Assembly (NCBI GenBank): GCA_037975125.1
Contig: CM075850.1
Location: 69,607,890 to 69,671,889, forward strand
Direction: 5' to 3'
DNA length: 64,000 nt
DNA from: Latrodectus hesperus
Lineage: Eukaryota; Arthropoda; Arachnida; Araneae; Theridiidae
Below the pieces are notes generated by a model. That model was not told the origin of the DNA. It searched no databases and saw nothing but the letters and a program-made list of their open reading frames with translations. The translations under genes and the position numbers were made by a program. Within the stretch, counting starts at the first letter, position 1; each line of letters begins with the position of its first letter. Shown here in pieces: positions 1 through 11,521 of the stretch.

Positions 1-15
1 TATACTTACAAAATT

Positions 16-1057
16 TTAGGTGTGTTCAAAGTAGTCTCCTCAGCATCAATACACTTTTGTAGACGCATTTTCCACAGATTAAATGCCTCAAGCCATTCAT
101 TTCTTCGAATAGATGAAAAAAATGCATTTATAGCCACATCAATCTCTTCTTCTGAATGAAAACGACGTCCACGTAAGTTCTTTTTTAGATTAAAGAATAA
201 ACAAAAGTCGCACATAGCTAGATCAGGTGAATACGGCGGATGTTCGATCACTTTAATTTGTTTTTGTTTAAGAAACTCAGCTGTTAATCCGGCTGTATGT
301 GAAGATGCATTGTCATGGTGAAGCATTAGTCCCCTAACATTCAGTTTTTGTAGAATTTCTGGAAGACATTTAGTGGTATACCAGTTTGCTGTTACTGTCT
401 TCTGTCCTTCCAACTTGATGGCTTTGACCAATCCCGTACTTCTGAAGAAAACGGCATACATCACTTTTTCCAGTCTGCGTTGTTTTTTCACCATTGTCTC
501 GGCGTGGGATCATCTTCAAAGACCCATACTTTGCTTTCTTGACGTGTTGGAACATCAAAAAACGGTATGTATGTTTCATCACCTGTTACAATTTTAGAAA
601 TGATGCGGTGGCCACCATCATTCAGCATATTAAGAGTTTCTTTACTGATTCTGACACGCTCCTCTTTTTGATGCTCAGTTAGATTATGGGGAACCCAACG
701 GCAAACTACTTTTTTCTTATATAATTCTTCATGAATGATTTTGTGTATGGCTGTGGATCCAATGTTAAGTTCCTTCTGTATCATTTGATAGGTACAGCGA
801 TTATCATCCATTAACATTTTTCGTATGGCGGACACATTATACGGGATTACTGCCGACGGCAGCCTTCCTGTGTGTTCTTCATCCTGAAGAAAATTGCGAC
901 CTCTTCTAAATTCTCTAAACCATCTGAAAACAGTAGCAAGAGCTGGAGATTCATCACCAAATGCTAATTGCAACCGTTGAACGCATTCTTCTTGATTTAA
1001 TCCTGCTTTGAAATCGTAGAAAAGCATAGCGCGAAAATGTTCTCGCGTCAACTCCAT
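16..1057 (-). pseudogene. mariner transposase, frameshifted
   Basis: Transposase of a mariner element, the enzyme that cuts and pastes the element at TA sites. Reading from 1057 leftwards, the N-terminal half carries the helix-turn-helix DNA-binding region and the WVPHNLTEHQK linker typical of mariner, then the first catalytic aspartate in TGDETY. The frame breaks near 494-500, and the second half (494 to about 16) carries HHDNASSH and YSPDLAMCDF. The second and third aspartates have 34 residues between them, the D34D spacing that defines mariner. A second shift close to the C-terminus makes the open frame run on to position 6, whereas the neighbouring frame stops at 16-18, about where a mariner protein would end. 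The left inverted repeat lies outside the window, so the element ends were not defined. With two frameshifts the copy cannot make an active enzyme. Confidence 0.93.
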
Positions 1058-1749
1058 TTTCTCTTCTGTTTAAAATTTATTCCACACTAAACAAGTTAAA
1101 GTAAGTCAGTAAAAAATCGTCTTCTGTGTTAAAATACTTTGTACTTTATAGAAACAGCATACAATTGCAGAAACAGCTATGAAAAAATTTACAATATTTC
1201 AAAATAAACTTCCTAGAAGAATTACTAATGAAGCTTACTACATCCATAATAAATCGATTCATCATGATCTCAATCTAAAACCACTTCACAATTACATTGC
1301 ACAGGTTTAAACAAAACGCCATAAATTGTAACACATCTAACTTCAACAAAATTTTCAAATTTGAAAACTTTCTGGAAGACACAAAACTTAGACCAGTTGC
1401 CTACTACTTTTGTAATGATGCAATACTATTAGGGTAATAGGCCCTTTCCTTTTCTCCTTTCTTCTCTTTTGCAACAAAGTTTATTTAGCAATGGCCATTG
1501 GCTCCACCACAAGATTATTTAGTAGAAACCTTCTGGTTGGAATGCAGGTCAAAAATACCTATTTCAAGTATTAAGCTTATATAATTACATAAAAACATGT
1601 GAAATACATTACTAAATATATTTAATTCAGTGACAAATACTTTGTTCGACAGAAATATTTTCCTAATTAAATTAGTAATAACTGAACTACTTATGTAAAT
1701 AGGCACCAAGTGTCTGCTCTGAATGTGAATTATATGACTTCTAACTCTA
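1058..1749. other. mariner 5' flank and AT-rich spacer
   Basis: The first 80 or so bases should be the mariner leader and right inverted repeat, but without the other end it cannot be delimited. The rest is AT-rich DNA in which I see no gene. Confidence 0.4.
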
Positions 1750-1820
1750 GGAGTCTTAGCATAGTGGTTATAGCAACATCCTCCTATGGCAAACTCAAAA
1801 CTCAGGTGAACATATTCAAA
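1750..1820 (+). repeat. tRNA-like sequence, probable decayed SINE head
   Basis: TAGCATAGTGGT at 1757-1768 matches the RNA polymerase III A box at 11 of 12 positions. About 47 bases later GGTGAAC (from 1805) looks like a mutated B box (GGTTCGA), at the spacing found in a tRNA gene. The stem pairing of a real tRNA is not kept, so this is more likely the head of an old tRNA-derived SINE or a tRNA pseudogene than a working tRNA gene. Confidence 0.42.
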
Positions 1821-2090
1821 AAATAATATATTTATATATCATCATATTAGTGAGTCATCTGTTGACTATTTAAGCTCCTAAGACAACTTAATAGACTATT
1901 CTCTAATAAAATTTCAGCTGCTTTTAAATTTTTCACTGAAATTGCTGAAAATTAATACATTTTCATACATTATTAGGAAGTGGGAGAAATGATGAAAATA
2001 CAGGAGTTCCCCGATAAAGTCAGTAGAGTTGGCAGCTGCATAAATCATTCCAAATATTCACACTGATAGTGGGAATTGACGGATGTTAAC

Positions 2091-2254
2091 CTTCCAACAG
2101 ACAAAAAACAAATAATGAGAATTTGTAAACATCATATTTATTAAAATAAAATGATTTTACTTTCAAAATCCTTTACTTCCAACAGACAAAAAACAAATAT
2201 TGAAAATTTGTAAATATCATATTTATTAAAATAAACTGATTTTACTTTCAAAAT
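2091..2254. repeat. two-copy tandem duplication, 85-bp unit
   Basis: CTTCCAACAGACAAAAAACA starts at 2091 and again at 2176, and the similarity continues for the whole 85-bp unit with a handful of substitutions. It is non-coding. Confidence 0.85.
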
Positions 2255-3182
2255 GATTATACAAATAAAATTGGAGGTTTCTATTTCCATAATTATTTCG
2301 AAATTAGGCCCAAAATATAAGAATTTTTTTTTTTGGTACAGCAACAAAATTGCTTTTGCATTACAAATGTGCACACACATATTTAAATGGCTAATTATAT
2401 ACTATATACCAGGGCAATGAGAATTGGAGACATCTCTTGTCAATTCTTTCAAATTCTATCACAAATAATACACAGTAGTATAAGATACATATCTGTAAAT
2501 TGTCTCAACATTCAATAGGTGATTTTATAAAAAGATAAACAAGCCTTAACATTAAATAATTTGCTATAATATAGACACATAAGTTTAATGCTGACAATAT
2601 CTTTAGTATTTAATAACTCTACTTTAAAGAAAGTCTACACAAACAGAAAAGAAATATGAGCTACAGTAAACACAACTGAAGAAAAAGTTGCTTGCCACGA
2701 CATTGAAATATCTAATGGTCCATGTACAATGAATTACAAAAATTCAGACAAAACAAAATTAAGAACCACCACAAATTTTTAGGCTTGTCGATTAAAGCAT
2801 AGATTTGCACATATCAATGATGATTTCAGTATGTGCATCAATTTATTAACTCTAAAATACTTGCAAATTAGGTATGCATAAATAGATGAAATATAAAAAG
2901 CAAATCTGCATTATACAGATGTAAATGAAAGTGACTCCTGTAGCCATTAAATTTTTCTTCACTTTATTAAAAATTTTCAGGAATAAGAAGCATCTGAATA
3001 AGAGGATTAACTTTATGGATTGATGAAAAAACTGTTGATATAATAATATTGTAATATTCACAGACAAACTAATTTTCAGATAACAATTTGCATCATACTA
3101 AAAATGTGAAATATACATTTCTTTTATAATTATAGCAAAATCTTTTGTTTTGTTTAATATAATTAAAAACTTTTTAATTAAT
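2255..3182. other. AT-rich DNA without recognised features
   Basis: Short open frames occur on the minus strand but show no domain, motif or coding-like composition. Nothing supportable was found. Confidence 0.5.
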
Positions 3183-3262
3183 TTATTTTTCATATTGAAT
3201 AATGATAACACATATATTTTAATACAATAATATGTGTTATCATTATTCAATAAGAAAAATAA
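3183..3262. repeat. 33-bp inverted repeat (palindrome)
   Basis: Arms 3183-3215 and 3230-3262 are reverse complements over 33 bases with a single mismatch, separated by a 14-base AT loop. It could be a foldback MITE remnant or an extruding cruciform. No target duplication was identified. Confidence 0.85.
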
Positions 3263-3600
3263 CCCAAGATAGATTTTCCAAGAATAGAGAAACAGCAATT
3301 ATGATCTTTTAACATAAACAGTATATAAAAATTTGGTATTGTTAATTTAACGCAAAGTTTCAGGAGAGAAAAACATTATCAGGTAAAGTAATAACTCATT
3401 AACTACAACCTTTTAATAAAAACAAGATTATATAATTTTTTTTAATATGGCTTTATTGGAAAAAAATTAATCCATTGAAAATGGCAAACACAATACAGAA
3501 AAGAGCCTGGGTTAACATATAAAGGAATACAAGAGAAAAAATAAACAAAGTTTCAAGCAGGGACATTATGCTGGAATTCAAAGAGATGGGTCCTGGCTTC

Positions 3601-5009
3601 CTAGTAAAGGTGACACAGGTCGCCCTTCAACTGGGCATCATTGTTTAGTCCTTTACATGAAATAAGATGTGCAGCATTCAGGGTGCCTTCACCACAAATA
3701 TGACAGTCTTTAGAGTTGAATAAACCCAGTCTTTGTAATTGTTCTGCTAGCCAGTCGTGTCCTGTTTTCATTCTGAAGGAAGCTACCGCTTCCTTTCTAG
3801 GTTTTTGGCAGAATTTAGGCCAGTCATTTTGTATGTCTTCCCATGCTTTTCCTCTAGAACGATCAACAAGAATGTTATTCTGAAGTACCTGTACTTTTCT
3901 CTGTGCTACTTTCTTTAGGGTTTCAGTAGGTATCGGTAAGCGCTCATGTGGGAGTTCGGTGCCTATTTTGGCAAGGGCGTCTGCTTTCTCGTTTCCGTTG
4001 ATTCCCACATGTGAGGGAATCCACTGGAATACTATGACTTTATTCAAGTTGTAAAAGGTCCGAATACTACTTCGTATCCTTGAGATGGTTGGAGTTTCTT
4101 TGCTCTGATTACCGGTAACACCCTGGATGGCGGAGCTTGAGTCAACCAGTATCACAGCCTTCGAGAAAAAGTTCATATGAATTATAAGTTCAGCCAGTGC
4201 CATGTCAATCGCCGCAATTTTGGCATCATAATTTGACATGAATCTTTCCACTGGAGCTGATCTGGAAAAGAGATCACAGAAAACTCCAGCACCTGATGTA
4301 CTTCCAATTTGCGAACCGTCAGTGTAGATTTTAGTCCACTGAGAAGAGGGGAAATTTTCATTTATATTACAAAGAGACAGGGCTTTTAGGATATTGTAAG
4401 GAGTTTCCTTTTTTCCATAGTTAGTCTGTAAGAAATCATTCTTTCCATGGTCTTAGCCAGGACAGAGGTTAAAGAGATGGGTCTATAGGAATTAATGTTT
4501 TCACTCGGTTTATTTGATTTTTGGATAGGTATAATCTTGGCTTTTACTCAGTCTGCTGGGAGGCTATAACTTGAAGTCCAAAATTTATTGTAAACTGAGA
4601 GTAGGAAAATCCTAGCCTTTTTACCCAAGTGGGTTAAGAATTCCGGAAAAATTTTATTAGGTCCTCGTTTTTTATTTTGGAGGTCATTTATAGCTTTGTT
4701 TAGCTCTTCAGTTGTAAATTCTTCGTTGAGAAGTTCAAGTTCTTCGAGACATTCTGGTACCCTTGAAAGAAGTCTTTTAAACTTTCTCTCCATTTTCTTC
4801 TTCTTATCTAGGTTAAACTTTCCAAGGAAATGTTCATTGAACTTCTTAGCTATTTCCTTTTCTTCACTAATTTCTGTGTCGTCAATCCTAATTGTGTGGG
4901 TGGTCGTTGTTTTCCTGTTGTTATTGAGGGAATCTATTAGACGATGTGCCTTTGAGCCATCCTTGCGGTAATCCAAATTCTCTAAGAAATTGTTCCTGAT
5001 TAAATACAT
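3601..5009 (-). pseudogene. Non-LTR retrotransposon ORF2 remnant: RT start plus RNase H
   Basis: Read from 5009 leftwards this is the second ORF of an RNase H-bearing LINE. The part to 4548 is the region linking endonuclease to reverse transcriptase, ending in LPAD. The frame then meets a TGA and continues through [17 protein letters not shown], the first RT motifs. Near 4415 the sequence jumps directly to the start of RNase H (IYTDGSQIGS at about 4330-4360), so the RT palm with its YADD motif is missing. RNase H follows with LVDSSSAI and NEKADALAK, then a C-terminal zinc-binding segment (CHICGEGTLNAAHLISC). The usual catalytic glutamate after the first strand is lysine here (YDAKIAAI). Premature stop, frameshift, internal deletion and lost catalytic residue all mark a dead copy. 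The clade (R1, LOA or I-like) is inferred from RNase H being present. Confidence 0.9.
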
Positions 5010-7960
5010 TATAAATGCAAAATTGCATTTCAGTAAATAACAAATAAACTCTCAAAACTATCTTAAATGTAAACTATACATAGCAATTAAAAATTTTATA
5101 CAGAATGCTTCTTGAAATTAAAATTCACAATAAATATTTTTACGTATAAAGCAATGAAACTTACAAGTCTTCTGAACCTTGCCATAAAACTTTTCCAGAA
5201 TCAGCATCCCTTAAATTCATCCAATTACTAAATTTTTGTTAAGAATTATAAATAAATGAATTTTCAAAGGAAATTTAAAACATTAATCAATAGCATGATT
5301 TTTTCTATCAACTTTTTAATATTAACTAATAATTAAATTATTATTAAAATAAATGCATATGAAACTAAAAAATACAATTTATGTTTAATTACTTAAAATT
5401 TAATCGTAATGTTACGCGAATACTAAAAAACTGAAACTTTTTTGTTCCAATGATATAATATAGAGCTATGTGTGTGCAGTAAATTTTAACATAAATACCA
5501 TTTATTCAATTGATTTTTATGATCATTTTTTCCTTAAAGCTTATTCTAATCTTATGTATTGTAGTTAAAAAAATATGTAGAACATACAGAATAAAAAAGA
5601 GCATTAGAAACTAAAAGAATAGGGTTAAATAGTGCATTACACTTACATGTTGTAAAAAGTAAAAAACAGGCAAATGTGGCAAAACCAGGTGCTTTTACAG
5701 TCATCAAAAAAATTCAGCAAACACAATTATCAAATATAGCAGAGGAAGTTTAATTATGATACAATATGGGTAACTTTCAATTAATGATATTTATTGTTTG
5801 AATTTCCAGAATTTGCACTTCTAAATTAAATTTTGTGTGAAAATTTCTTTTGTGATTTTTCAATATCATTAAAGTTTACAATGGTTTTCAATCAGAATAA
5901 AATAATAAAAAAATAAATAAACAACTATAAAGGAAAGAATTTTATTTATGTAATTATTGACAGTTCAATTTAAATATTTTGTCATTTCTATTTTCGAAAA
6001 AAACTACCATTTATGTTAATCTTATAATTTTACTATTAGAAGCATAAAATGAGTAATTTCCTTTTTATAAAGTGAAGTTTCATTAAATGAAATTAATTAT
6101 TTTAAATTTTGTGATGAAATTATTATCTTTTATTATTATGAAATGGAAATATTATATAATAATTACATAAAATTTGAAAACTTGAAAATTTTTATTGAAA
6201 GCAAATAATTTTAAAATACACATTATTTATTTTAAATACACATTATTAAATAAAATTCTAATAAAGAAATTTTAAGTATATTTTCTTAACTTTTGTTCAA
6301 AATATTTTACTGCTTCATTAATGATTGTGTTTTTATCTATTATTACGTTTTAATGGCTTTAAAATTAAAGCACTTTCCCTTACATTACCAATATGGTAGC
6401 AAATTAAGTTACACTACTGGATTAGATAATCCCACTTCATCAATAAAATATCATAAATAACAATATATATATACATTTTAATATTTAAGGATCTATTCTA
6501 GTAAGCAAAACTATATAAATGGGTTACCTTTGTTCTCTCTCACTGAAAATTCACAATTTCAGCAATTCAACACTAGAATTTATTCACAGTGGTAAATAAT
6601 ACATTGTGTATGACATCAGTAATTTTGATAAATTTAAAAATAATTTAATAAAATTACATTTTACTGACAAATATTCTAAACGTGATTCTTTGGTAAATAT
6701 ATTTACTTGAAAATAATGTATGAATGCAGTTAAGGTGTCCTTTTTCCAGGTGACAGTAAACATCCACAAAAAGCAATGTAAATGATATAAAATGTACTAG
6801 ATAATAAAATAAAAAAACAGCAGAGAAAATTTTAATGCACACAAAATTTAAGTAGAAATAAATCTTTGTTTTCCTAAAGTAAATTAAGGAAGGAATTTAC
6901 TTTTGATATATGAAATTGTTCATGACAATAAGACAGCAGGTATTCAGATGAAATATTCTTTTGGTATTCATGGCCCAGCTGACTGTAGACAATTTACAAA
7001 TGAAATGTTTTATTCGATTGAGTCAACTTCTTTAAAAATATGACAAAGGTAAGATTATTAAAATAAATTATGGATAGAGAATGCATCAGACTTCATGTTA
7101 TAGAAGGATAGAGAAGTTTGGTGGTGTCAAAAAAAGTAGTAATAAATATTGTTAATAGCAGATCATTATAACTTTAATGTGATTAGGCAGTGGGTTGAAC
7201 ATATTTCATTCAAGTAATTGTGGATATATGAAATGGCAAAGAAAGGGCTACAAACATTTAAATATTAATTGTAGTGCTTTTGTGGGTAGCGTGATAGAAT
7301 GTCATACAAACTACTGAAAGCATAAGAAAAGCAATAAAAATAAATTGATTTTCATAATCACTATCTCACCGAATCTCAACCTTGAATATTGCAATCTCAC
7401 ACAATTTCATGATTTAGATTTTACTTTTTCATTCAATCACTGACTCCGAATATAGCAATTTTTGATTGTGAATATAATATGACTTAAAACACTTCTTTTA
7501 TTTTCCACAGAAATGATTAAAGCATTACATTAGAAACTTAATTTCTAACAATTTATAAAAATACTATTATGAAACAAATTTAAAATATAATTCTAAAAAT
7601 CAATATTATTTTTCCTTGATCAATAATAAATACTCAATTGTTCTTTTACTGAATTGGAAAAAAAAAATTCATTATCGTATCTTGTACAGTGATAATAAGC
7701 AAATGTTAAATCAGTAATTGTAAATAGCATCTACATGGTTTTTAATAAATCAGGCAGTGGCACAATATTCTACTTTTAATTGACTGAATAGTAGTGCATA
7801 CAATATAATAACAAAGTATTATTACAATTAAAATGGTCTTTAAAAATTCAGCAGCAAGGATGTATACCTCAAATATTTTTGCACTTTACATAATCTAGAT
7901 AGAGCTAGATAGCTTAGTTAATTTAAATTCGTTATTTTTACTAACAAATAAAGTATGCAA
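5010..7960. other. AT-rich intergenic DNA
   Basis: About 3 kb with many A/T runs and only short chance open frames. I see no conserved domain, tRNA or structured repeat. Anything present must be very small or too decayed to recognise. Confidence 0.5.
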
Positions 7961-7989
7961 CTAATCATCCCTCGTTGAAATATTATCGA

Positions 7990-8343
7990 CACAGATAAGA
8001 CACTGTGGCTTATGGGGCAATGAGCAAGCAGACATCCCTGCAAAAGAAGGAGCCGGCTTTTAGGTCCTTTTCTTATTCCTGATATACAAGTTGAAATGCA
8101 GTTGCCACACCTTTCGCCTAACAAAAGGGCATGACTGCCTAGCCTTCATTTGAAGCGCTTGGTCATTCTTACTGTTCCAACTTGTCCACTCTGCAGCTCT
8201 GGAGAAATATTGGACAGGGACCACCTGCACTTTATGGGGCTCTTTGCTGCTCAATGGAGGAAGCGAGATATTGGGAGACAAGATTGCTCCTTAGGCAAAT
8301 TACTGTGGTCTATTTTTCATAGTTTACTTTTTTGTAACCTTTA
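7990..8343 (+). pseudogene. LINE RNase H C-terminal fragment
   Basis: HCGLWGNEQADIPAKEGA is encoded at about 8001-8054 and matches the last RNase H motif of LINE polyproteins, with its catalytic aspartate. Downstream, after a stop and frameshift, CPLCSSGEILDRDHL (about 8175-8225) is the zinc-binding motif that normally follows. The frame closes at about 8343 and is followed by an A-rich stretch, as at the 3' end of a retroposed copy. Only the 3' few hundred bases are present, as expected of a 5'-truncated LINE insertion. It differs from the LINEs at 3601 and 27710 and so is another family. Confidence 0.75.
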
Positions 8344-8989
8344 GTTCTTTGTATTTTGTCTGACCATTGAAAATAAAAAAAATACATTTTTTCATAAATA
8401 AAACAGCAACTTTAAAATAAAAAAAACAAAAAACAAATTTAAAACATATATGCTATAGTTATTTTCAGCAAGAATTTAAAACATCTTTCTAGATTATTAA
8501 AATAAACAATACTGCAAAATAGTCAAGGGTTATTAAATCCCTAATTAAATTTGGCACATATTGGAGCTTGTCCCAATAACATGTGTGACTAAGATATGTA
8601 CTGAAACTTATCAAAGAAAGAATCCATTCTCTAACAGCAGTAATTTACAGGTTTGGAGGATCCGGCTTACTGTACCCTTGGAGCGATTATTTTGGCACCA
8701 AATTTGGCAAACATTTTTACTCGCAACTTGGCAACCCTATTTGTCAAAATTCTGCAATTGCAACAGCCTTATTTAATTTTATTTTGACCACGTTGTCTCC
8801 GTGATTTTATTTTAGTTCAACCATGTTATCTCTGATGCATTTTTTTCCAGCTCCTTCATTTTTTTCAAAATATTTTTGTGATAGCTGGCACATGGCATAT
8901 GTCTGAGGTAAGAATAAGAATGTTTGGAAATAATGATGTTATGCGGTATAATGAGAATGTGAATTTAAGGTATTTGTATAGACTGGATA
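8344..8989. other. Unassigned spacer between LINE fragment and Merlin relic
   Basis: The stretch around 8640-8760 is GC-richer than its surroundings and contains TTGGCAACCCT and related TTGGCA words. It could be the 5' end of the Merlin element that follows, but no matching inverted repeat was found on the other side. Confidence 0.3.
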
Positions 8990-9600
8990 AAAAGAATGAG
9001 ACATTTGAATTTTGCAAGAAAGCTGGTTTGATTGCAGATAGACGAGTGCTGTAAGGATATGAAACTGGTTAAAAGTAAAGATATAAGTGATGGATATCAA
9101 TAGAGGTGTAAATCTAAAATAAAAGGGCGAATGTATGATGTTAAAAAGAGTGTTTTTTGAATTGAGTAGATTGATGATGAATGAAATTTTAGTTTAAGTT
9201 TATATGTGGGTGAGTGAGAGTAAGACTGAGTTTAATATGAATGAGAGTAAATGTTCTTCAAAGACTCTGTGTGATTTTCGTTTTATTTGCCATGAGGTTT
9301 TTGTGGAAGAAATGATTGAAAGCAGCATGAAACTGGATGGAAACAGTGAGATTGTTGAGATAGATGAGAGCAAATTTGGTAAGCATAATTTAGTCAAGTA
9401 AACGTTTGGAAGATACATGGGTGTCAAGGGGGATTGAACACGAGACAGGTAAATGTTTTAGGAAAGTTGTAGATGATAGAACGTCTGATATTTTGTGGAG
9501 TGTGATCAAAGAGTTCATTTTTTCAGGTTCCAAAATATGCTGCTGGGTTGCTTTGCTTTGAAATGCAGATTGCTTTGACAACAAAATAGGAGCAGGTGAC
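8990..9600 (+). pseudogene. Merlin (IS1016/ISXO2-like) transposase relic
   Basis: The motifs of a Merlin DDE transposase lie in order across several frames. First comes TFEFCKKAGLIADRRV (about 9000-9050), then DGY with a broken WRC equivalent (about 9090-9115) from the zinc-ribbon region, then KKSVFFELSRL (about 9145-9180). IVEIDESKFGK follows at about 9350-9382; this DESKFGK block holds the family's hallmark catalytic aspartate. Last is GIEHETGKCFRKVVDDRTSD, about 9430-9490, in another frame. At least three frameshifts or stops interrupt it. Merlin elements are cut-and-paste DNA transposons related to bacterial IS1016. Its inverted repeats were not found. Recognition rests on the DESKFGK and ETGKCF/DDRTSD blocks, which I regard as diagnostic. 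Confidence 0.8.
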
Positions 9601-10743
9601 AGAAATAGAGGAAGGGTTGATATAGCAGTAAACTGGAGAAAGGTATGTTTATTGTTCATTATTTACATAATTAATAAAAAATTAAATGGTCATCATGAAA
9701 TGAATTTCTTATAAATATTTACCGATTTGAATTCATTAATATAAAATTTAATCAAATAAATTTATGGATAATTTAACATATCAACTTTATTATTTTACCA
9801 TTAATGTTTGAAATCTATAAACCTGCATTTTTAGTTAATTTTGTAAAATTAGTCGGGCATATTGTTAGATACCAATAATGTATCAAATATTTGTCCCTAT
9901 TTCAGCCATTTTCCTCCTACTGTTTTTTCCATATGAAAATTTGACGTATGATCTCCCTTGGCGACTTTTTGAAAATCTTGCCAAAGGTGGGTGTAAATTT
10001 TTATCATTAACAACATCTTTTTTTAAAAAAATTAGGCATGATAATGTAAATTTAGATAAATTTTTTCATTCACCAACAATGCTGTAATTATAGGATAATA
10101 TAGTACTACTACCCTATTTTTCATCTGCATAAATAGTTAATTTTATCTTGAAATAAATATAGAGATAATATCTATTCAGAATTTAATAATGAGCTTAGAA
10201 ACTTAAAAGTTATTTACAATGTATTTAGTTGTTTTCTCCAGGTATATTATATTTTCATACATGAAGCAACTTCATATTATAAGTAGCAAGTATACTTTTT
10301 AATAATAAAAAAAATATTTTTTTATGGACTTTACTAAATTTTTCATATTTTTTTAATAATTATTTAGAATAGAATAAAATACTTTTAAAGCCATATAAAA
10401 TGAAAGAAAATGTAGCTTTGTTATTTTGATATAAAAGAATGTAATTAATGATAGTAAATAATATATTTATGTAAAAATTTTTGTTCAGGTTGTTGAAAAA
10501 TAGTTAAAAACTGACACTGTGTTCAAAATAATTATTTTATACAATTTTAAAAGACATAATTATTATTTGTGGAATAATGAATTTGACAAGATTTTTGAAT
10601 ATATATTACAATTATATACATGAAATTACCTCATACAAATTTTACGATAAAATTATTTAAAATACCATGAATTATAAACTAGGCAAATTATGTGAAACAA
10701 ATAAAAGAGAAAATATAAATTAGTTAAAAGTAATGGGTCTGTA
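9601..10743. other. AT-rich intergenic DNA
   Basis: No recognisable gene or repeat family. Short open frames only. Confidence 0.5.
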
Positions 10744-10808
10744 AAATACATGTTATTATTCTTTTAATAAATATTCCATATTTATTAAAAGAATAATAAC
10801 ATGTATTT
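10744..10808. repeat. 30-bp perfect inverted repeat (palindrome)
   Basis: Arms 10744-10773 and 10779-10808 are perfect reverse complements around a 5-base centre (TTCCA). It lies about 600 bp upstream of the NDUFB5 start codon. It may be a foldback element or a replication-slippage product. Confidence 0.9.
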
Positions 10809-10866
10809 AAAATAGTAAAACAACATCAAAATTTTAATTTTGCTATGAATTTTAAAAACAAAACAG

Positions 10867-10944
10867 CTAAACGGCTTCACTTATAACTGGACGTAAAGGA
10901 TACAGTTTAAACCCTTGAAGAATGTCTTCAGCTTTAGAAGGCAT
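10867..10944 (-). other. Short open frame upstream of NDUFB5, function unknown
   Basis: A 25-codon frame starts at 10944 with an in-frame stop (TAA) five codons upstream, and reads MPSKAEDILQGFKLY followed by ten more residues. Its composition is less AT-driven than random frames here, but I do not recognise the peptide. It lies about 470 bp from NDUFB5 and points away from it. It could be a microprotein, a first exon, a relic of a gene or chance. Confidence 0.2.
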
Positions 10945-11412
10945 AGCTTGATTGGTTTAATTTACACTAAATTTTTCATTAACGAATGCTAAGCATCCTA
11001 GATCAAAATCTTATTTTAATAAAAAATGTCTACGAAAACACAAACACTTGTATCAAAATCTAAGCTTTTAAATTAACGAATGAATATATTCCCAATTGCA
11101 GTGAAAACGAAGAGCGAAGTGAAACAATTTTATGATATTGCCAAATATTAAAAGAGGTAATAGTTTAAAAATGAATAAAAAAAATGGCATCGGAATAAAT
11201 CTTAATTTGTTTCATATCAAATATTTCCTTCATTTTTTTGGATAAGAATACAACTTACAGACATTTTTTAAAATATTTGAAAGCAATATGAAAATGTTCT
11301 GTGATTTGTTTTGTATCAATGGCAACATTATATATTTGTTATTGTTGTTTTTTCTGGAGACGTACCTCGATAACCTAACCGTAGTTTTGTGTTTTTGTTT
11401 TGAATATTTGAA

Positions 11413-11521
11413 ATGCATGTTCTAAGTACGTTATGTAGAGTAACTAGAGTATCTAATGCTCTAAAACCGTCTAATATCAGTAGAATTTTATTAACTAAAG
11501 AGAAAAATGCTTTCTTACAAG
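11413..11521 (+). other. NDUFB5: NDUFB5 coding exon 1
   Basis: Runs from the ATG to the donor CAAG|GTATTT. It is 109 coding bases and ends in phase 1. Joining its last G to exon 2 gives an alanine codon, and the reading frame continues as QAFRNMSGG. It encodes the presumed mitochondrial presequence, with several basic residues and almost no acidic ones. Confidence 0.85.
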
